From Liolophura sinensis (lineage: Eukaryota > Mollusca > Polyplacophora > Chitonida > Chitonidae): 64,000 nucleotides of DNA. Below, in pieces: positions 57,901 through 64,000 of the stretch. The notes beneath the pieces were generated by a model that ran no database searches, was not told the origin of the DNA, and saw nothing but the letters and a program-made list of their open reading frames with translations. Location of the stretch: NCBI RefSeq assembly GCF_032854445.1, contig NC_088295.1, forward strand, positions 17,719,385 to 17,783,384, in the 5' to 3' direction. Both the position numbers and the translations under genes were made by a program. The first letter of the stretch is position 1. Each line of letters opens with the position of its first letter.

Positions 57901-59487
57901 TAAGCAAAATTAGGTACATGTAAGCCTCACAGTAAAAAAATATGCAGTGATGTTAATTGCAATTTATTAGACGTCACTGGTCTAGAATTACTCAAAATGC
58001 TGTGTTGTCATCACATTTAACATACAATCACATTAAAACCACCGTGTATGCTGGAGGAAATGGCTTTGCTGACACAAGTAAGCAGGCCAGCCGACCTCGG
58101 CGAGGTTTGTGAAATGTGGTATGTCGTGTTGTTGACACTGATCTGCAGAACCCTTATCTAATTTCTCCAACATTTTATATCAAGGCATTTATAAAATAAT
58201 CTCATCAATGTATGGCTTTCAGCAAGTGAATTAGCACGTTAATATAATTTAAATATATGCCGATATGCAGAATTTACATTAGCTTGTGCCTTGGATGACA
58301 TCGCTATTTCCTTGCCATCTGTACAAAGTCTCCTTCCAGCGGCAGATCGGAAGGAAATGCAGTTTGATTCCTTGACAAAGTAATTGGCATGTGCCAAATC
58401 TTTTGTAAACGAGTAAGAATATTAAAAACATGTTGAAATCAAGATGAGTTATCTTCTCCCACAAAAGCAAAACCACGAATTAGCTATGCTGAGATGGGCG
58501 CCGAGGATATTTTATTTATATACCGCGAATCAAAGAAGAAGACAATAAACTCGCCTTCCCTTGACTAAAAACAACTTTACAAGCCCAAAGGTAAAGGGTG
58601 GTATTTACCCTAAATAGTTGTCAGCCTAATAAACATAAGTCACTATAATATTTTTAGATGTACACAAACCCGGCCACATCTGTTATAGGCCTATTAGCCC
58701 CAGACCACGTTCAGTCTCCAAGGGGGGAATGGGCACATGGTAACGTGTGAACTGATGACGCCATCATTGTGACGTCACTTCCCAGCTGCAGATGGAAATT
58801 GATATAATAAAGACCTTAGAAGTTACAAAGTGAAACTGCATTGTAACTAATTCACTTATTCTACTGTTAAGGTACAAGTTACGAGATGAACTTCTATTAT
58901 CCTTTCTTTAGGTGGTTAAAGTAAATGATATGCGCCAAATATGTAGAATTTGCAATATCCTCTCCCTTAGTTGGTTTCTTGAAATTTGTGCAAAGTCTGA
59001 TTTTATATAATTTCACCGGCAGATCGGAAGAAAAGGGCCTTGACTGCAAGTATTTCATAATTTAATTCTTTGTTACGGGAAGCGTCAATTGAGTTAAAGC
59101 TTACATTAAAAACTCAGAAGAAAATATTAGCGTTGGTTTGACTGATGTATCCAGTCTTGCTGATTAAACTCATTACTCGTGCTAAGTATGACTCCTTTTA
59201 ATTGAACTAAGTACAGGCATTGAAAACAATGTGCGTCAGAGAGCTCTCACAAGCGTTCAAGTCGAACCCGATACATGTGAATCCCAGCTTTAAATCGGTA
59301 GACTGTTCTGCTGCTAAATGTATTTACTGTTACATCTTTCTTTTTGTTGATTGTCATTATTTTTTTTATTTCATTTTTTATTAGTGAGTTAAGCTGTAAC
59401 CAAACCATTAACCGGTTTCGGCACAAAACCGAGTCTCGGAATTAATCGGAATTTGTAAGTTGGTCCCTTACAAGTGGTCTTATGACT
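54971..59487. other. Intergenic between the two fucosidase genes, no gene seen
   Basis: AT-rich, with an A-run of about 25 bases at 55381-55406 and a CRE-like tgacgtca near 58782. Open frames are short and unrelated to known families. The right end is the promoter region of copy 2. Confidence 0.5.
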
Positions 59488-59497
59488 GTCACGTGAT
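59488..59497. promoter_or_regulatory. CLEAR-like E-box before fucosidase copy 2
   Basis: gtcacgtgat, identical to the site before copy 1 and 22 bases before the homologous ATG at 59520. An in-frame ATG overlaps its end (59496). It would add eight residues before the usual start and is not shared by copy 1. Confidence 0.5.
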
Positions 59498-59519
59498 GCG
59501 TTGTATTCAGCTGTATGAA

Positions 59520-62500
59520 ATGGCGACCGCCTGGATCGCGCTGTTGGGGCTTCTGTGTTTACCCGGAACTCATCAAGACTACCTTCCAAACTGGCAGTCA
59601 CTAGACTCTCGACCTTTGCCGGTATGGTATGACCAGGCGAAAATTGGAATCTTCATGCACTGGGGTGTATTTTCAGTACCCAGTTATGGCAGCGAATGGT
59701 TCTGGTGGAATTGGAAGGGAGCGAAATATCTTGGTTATCAGATCTTCATGGAGCAGAATTACAGACCAGGATTCACCTATGCGGACTTTGCTCCCATGTT
59801 CAAGGCGGAATTTTACGATCCCATTCAGTGGGCTAAAATTTTGAAGTCTTCTGGAGCACGGTATGGCGACATCGCATTGTTTAAATTAAGAGCATAAATT
59901 TACTCATTCATTAAACACTAACTGATCCTGCGGCCTGTTTCACAATTCCCTCAGAGTATATATAGAAAGTGGATGAATTATGATCTAAATTTTGTGATAT
60001 AATCAGAAGAATAAACTTAAGTCATCAACACGGTTTTTGATTGTAGACAATTTTAAAGAAGCTTTACAACCCTCTGAGCTGTACTTATCCCCATCATCAT
60101 CTTCTTGTTGCAGTTATGTTGTGCTGACAAGCAAGCATCATGAAGGCTTCACCAACTGGCCGTCTAAAGTTTCCTGGAACTGGAATTCCATGGACACAGG
60201 ACCTCACAGAGATCTTGTTGGTAATTGTTCGATCAGGAATTTCTTCATATTCTGTAATGCCTTAATGGATGTTTTGCTGTGTAGGAATTTTGTGTGTATG
60301 AAATAATACTATGTTTTATTAGAAAGGCGCGTCGGAAGCAGTTGGAAAAGTGCTATGGCCATGGCTTGACTATCCCAGCGCAAAAGGCGAGAGCCCAAAG
60401 GCTGCCTAGGGCCTCAAAGTTCATTTTGTTGGTCCCGATTAAGTTGGATTGACTTTACTTTTGATTTATTTTGTTTACTGTTTTGTAGCTTTTTTGTTTT
60501 TTTTTTTTCTTGATGAGAAGAGGCTGTGCTGGTCATACTGCTTCCGACGCCACTGTTAGATTGTGTTCATACTGGATAAATGTCATTTCCAGTCAGTACC
60601 ATCACAAACATATAATATTTAGATCATTGCGATCTTGGTGATAATTTGTTTACATATACTTTTAAATGCATTAATACCTTCACAGGGAGGATCTGCTTTG
60701 TGGTACTTTCACGAAGCTCTTTTAACGTTACAAGCTCACAACTACCAAGACGATGTAATGCCTACAGTACTGGTTGTTGTGGTAGTTTAGTGAACGTAAT
60801 GTTAAGAGTGCTTAGTGAAACCGTATCGAGGCGTACAGGTATGGGACTAGAGACTGATGGATTCCCACGGAGTGTACATTTAGATTCTGATAAAGCATGA
60901 TGAAAAGGCTTGTGTTGATTAATTTGTGAACTTCATTATTGATTTATGTGACTTATATGTCGGAATGAAACTAGGTCACCGCCTCGGGTGCAAAGATTTC
61001 CTGACTTGAAGCTGAACCAATAAGAACATGAAGAACTGGGTTTGAGCAAGTGTCAAAAGTGCATTTTCAGAGGCAAATAAATGTCATTATTTTTGGTGCT
61101 GAAACTTTCAATTTTTCAGTAGAATATCATCCTGTGTTACAAGCAAAACTCAAAACGCTTTTCTGAAAACAATAGAACTTCCAGAACCAAGAAAAATGAG
61201 TAAGTTAGTCAGGGACCAAATTGATGGTCATTTAGGGTATATTGTTTGTCCAGCAGACACCAAAAGCTCTCTGTTTTTCTGACTTCAGGTGAATTAGCAG
61301 CAGCCATTCGGAGTGAGACAGACATGCACTTTGGCCTGTATCATTCACTGTTTGAGTGGTTCCATCCTCTGTATCTGCAGGACAAAGCCAATAATTACAC
61401 CACACAGATGTTTGTAAAGGTAACTGACTTGATACATTGTCATTTTGTACCCTTGCCTGAGGTGTAAGGCACAATGTACAGGGATACAGATACCATGGTT
61501 TACATAAATATTAACTCTATTGCATGTAACAACTTTCACCAACAAATTTGACCTCCTTCCAAAAATAAAATACAGTTTGACAACGATGGTATTTTCACCT
61601 TGAGCTAGAAATAAGAAATAGTTTGAAATTATGGCACTTTGTCCAATTTCCCTGTGGTCAACCTGTTTGTGACATGCTGCATCTGACACATGGTTTCAAC
61701 TTACACACAACAACTGAAGATGGATCTGTATGACTGCCACTGTGTGTTAGACGTCATCTAGGCCATTGCCATCCGTTTTGACTTTGAAATTTGCAAATCC
61801 GAAAAATAGCATCACAGTTGTTTATGGGTATTCTGTGTTCATTTAAAAAAAACAACATGTATTTGATGATAATGTTCCTCTTTAATTTACCAGAAGACTT
61901 CAGAGGGAGTATTATTGCATCACTAACTTCTAGTCCTGCTGAATGTCCTTCCAGGGTTTGCCAGGTCAATCCCCCAGAGTCCTTCAGGCCTTTGAGGCCC
62001 AGTAAAGATACTTGTTATATCATTGAAATCATGCAGTTTCTGAGGCTCAATAAAGGCGTCCACCTTTAGATTCAACTATGAAATTTCTCAGGAACATGCA
62101 GAGAGATGCATCATACATCTACACTTCTTACTTATCTGTCTCATCACATCTTGTTTCACCTTTCACTTATCCAGCTGCTATGTTCTATCCTCAGACTAAA
62201 ACCATGCCAGAGCTGCATGAGATCATTAATGCTTACAAACCTGAGCTCTTGTGGTCAGATGGAGACTGGATGGTAACAGATACGTACTGGAATGCAACAC
62301 AGTTTCTAGCCTGGCTCTACAATGAGAGGTAAAAACACACAGACAAACACATGCACACACAGTGTGTTAAAGGACAAGTCAAATAGACATGAAAAAAAGT
62401 ACAATAGTAATGGATAGTGTGTTCCCCAAAAAAGGCCTTGTGTGCACTTTCAAGGTGTTGTTCAGCCTTATACAAGTAGGTGTCTTTGACAAGATATTTC

Positions 62501-64000
62501 AGTGAGACAACATTATACAAACATATATACAATACAGGAACTGTCCCGCTATTATGAGACAGTGAGTGAGTGCTTGGGGTTTAACGTCATACTTAACAGT
62601 TTTTCAGTTATATGACGATGAAGGAATCCTTAGAGTGCATCTAATGTGCCTCCTTGTGGCAGGAAGGATTTTCACCGTTCTTTTATGTAGTGCTGCTTCA
62701 CTGAGATGCCTTACCGAAGACAAGTAAGCCGCCCCGCCTGAGCCATTACACTGATACAGGTCAACTAGTCGTTGCACTATCCCCTTCATGCTGAACACCG
62801 AACGAGGAAGTTACAACTTCCTCTTTTAAGGTCTTAGGTGTGACTCAACCCGGGATTGACCCTGGATCTACCACTCCAGAAGTCATGAAATGAGCAGAAA
62901 TAAGGCGGTTAAAAGTGATGTGAAACTCTGAAAAATCAAGCAAGCAATATCATGCTTTCTTCTCCTCCTGTTATTGCCTCTGTAATGATTTGAACTTTCT
63001 GATTTCAGTCCTGTAAAGGACACGATTGTGGTGAATGATCGCTGGGGAAAGAATATCCGATGTCACCATGGAGGCTACTTCAATTGTGATGACAAGTTTA
63101 ACCCAGGTAAGACAAGTCATCATGTAAATATGCAAGTCATCATCAACATCATGTAACAGCCTCAAACAGCATTTTTATGTAGTGAAAAGGAAATCACGTC
63201 ATATCTTGGAGTATTGTATTAAAGGCATATTAGAAAATCGCACTGCAGAATACCAGCTGTAGAGAAATACTTATTAATGTACTTCAGGCAATACCAATTT
63301 CATTTTGTTTTATGGGCAAGCCATTTCTAAAAACTTAAAAAATGAAATACAAAAAGAAAACCAACCTTGTTATTTTGTCCATTCTCCATGTTTTTTATGA
63401 TTATCCTGTATTTCCAGTGGTAATGTACTAGTACTAATGGTGAATTAATTGATAAAGTAGTATTCCAGAAATGTTCTAAAAATATTACAAAATTCTACCC
63501 CGCTTATCAACAAAATAAATAGCCAATAATCTACAGTACCTAGCCACTCATTTGGTAATGCCATGTTGCCATGTTGCCATGTTATAGCTAACTAGAGTGA
63601 CATCACTAAACCTAGAACTCTCCCGTACCATCTGTATTAAACAATGGGACAATGAGAAAACACAAACAAAAACGCCTGATACCCAACCAAAGAGTATCAG
63701 TTCCATCTTCAAAGGGCCAATGTTTCTTTTAGTTAAACACTCTCACCCTCAAACCCCCACTCCCCACCCCAGCCCCTGTCCTCAACTCCCGACACCTCAA
63801 TAAACTGGCTGACTTGGTATATGCGTATATGTGAATTATCACGCAGTACGACATTAAAAGTCTGTTAAATAAATAATTCTTACAGGTGTTATTTTTGCCC
63901 TATAATAGCCTTGTGTCCACCCATATTCCACCTGTTGTTTGGATCTTGGAAATCATGAACATATGTACGTGTAATAAAATAAGTAAATATCTTATGCAGG
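59520..64000 (+). CDS. FUCA1: Tissue alpha-L-fucosidase, GH29, copy 2 (5' part, runs off window)
   Basis: Exons 1-5 are at 59520-59860, 60114-60220, 61289-61419, 62195-62328 and 63009-63106, with the same phases as copy 1. The last base of the window (64000) follows a cag and fits the first base of exon 6. Signal peptide [16 protein letters not shown] is one residue shorter than in copy 1. [20 protein letters not shown] and LLWSDGDWM are present, so the catalytic Asp is D215. The five exons read open throughout. Introns 2 and 4 carry an inverted-repeat element and a SINE that copy 1 lacks there. Exon 3 has a normal gtaact donor. It is a head-to-tail tandem duplicate, about 5 kb downstream of copy 1. 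Catalytic exon 6 and the C-terminus are not visible, so integrity is only shown for the first half. Confidence 0.93.
60326..60551. repeat. MITE-like element in fucosidase copy 2 intron 2
   Basis: Ends ggcgcgtcggaagcagt and actgcttccgacgcc are inverted repeats of 15 bases with a 2-base difference. About 226 bases long, non-coding, with a T-run near the right end. It contains a segment (60382-60425) related to the three dispersed copies at 22.4-23.2 kb. Copy 1 intron 2 has no equivalent. Confidence 0.65.
62560..62878 (-). mobile_element. SINE family 2, reverse copy in fucosidase copy 2 intron 4
   Basis: Plus strand starts with (GTGA)n, gcttggggtttaacgtcat, and ends near the reversed B-box region (gggattgaccctggatctac). 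The extreme head is missing. Moderately diverged from the 38981 copy. The rest of introns 4 and 5 shows nothing else. Confidence 0.9.

Noticed and set aside
59496-59519. Upstream in-frame ATG as the start of fucosidase copy 2
   Set aside because: Copy 1 lacks it, and the residues it adds precede a good signal peptide. The start at 59520 matches copy 1.

Overview
The window looks like AT-rich nuclear DNA of a lophotrochozoan animal, most likely a mollusc. Genes are spliced with GT-AG introns, intergenic DNA is repeat-laden, and two tRNA-derived SINE families of a kind common in mollusc genomes are scattered throughout. There are no bacterial operons, rRNA genes or CRISPR arrays. The species is inferred, not proven.

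Four kinds of gene content are supported. (1) 2.6-21.7 kb, minus strand: three tandem TMEM45 (DUF716) membrane-protein paralogues at 2667-3545, 12549-13394 and 20772-21650. Each has its whole coding region in one exon and a likely splice acceptor 21-22 bases before the ATG. (2) 34.1-38.7 kb, minus strand: an eight-exon gene for a 599-residue protein with an Arg/Gly-rich start, a helical middle and a C-terminal von Willebrand A domain with a complete metal site. The layout resembles Ro60/TROVE proteins, but the family is not settled. (3) 43.0-54.5 kb, plus strand: a complete eight-exon tissue alpha-L-fucosidase gene (GH29, 457 residues). (4) 59.5-64.0 kb, plus strand: a tandem second fucosidase copy, of which the first five exons lie in the window.

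Mobile and repeated DNA fills much of the rest. There is a Tc1-like DNA transposon with a frameshifted transposase (4.3-5.8 kb) and about a dozen copies of SINE family 1, four of them with clear target-site duplications. SINE family 2 has five copies or fragments. A broken Ty3/Gypsy-like LTR fossil with an adjacent TatD-nuclease-like fragment lies inside fucosidase intron 3 (46.8-50.1 kb). Three inverted-repeat (MITE-like) elements are seen. Tandem arrays have units of 86, 53, 44, 29, about 41 and 84 bases.

The most interesting structures belong to the fucosidase locus. An intron 7 array has a unit that copies the exon 8 splice acceptor plus the start of exon 8. An 84-base x4 array just after the stop carries an AATAAA in every unit. 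A CLEAR-like E-box lies at the same place before both copies. The TMEM45 trio shows a mosaic pattern that suggests gene conversion. No clearly new biological system was found.
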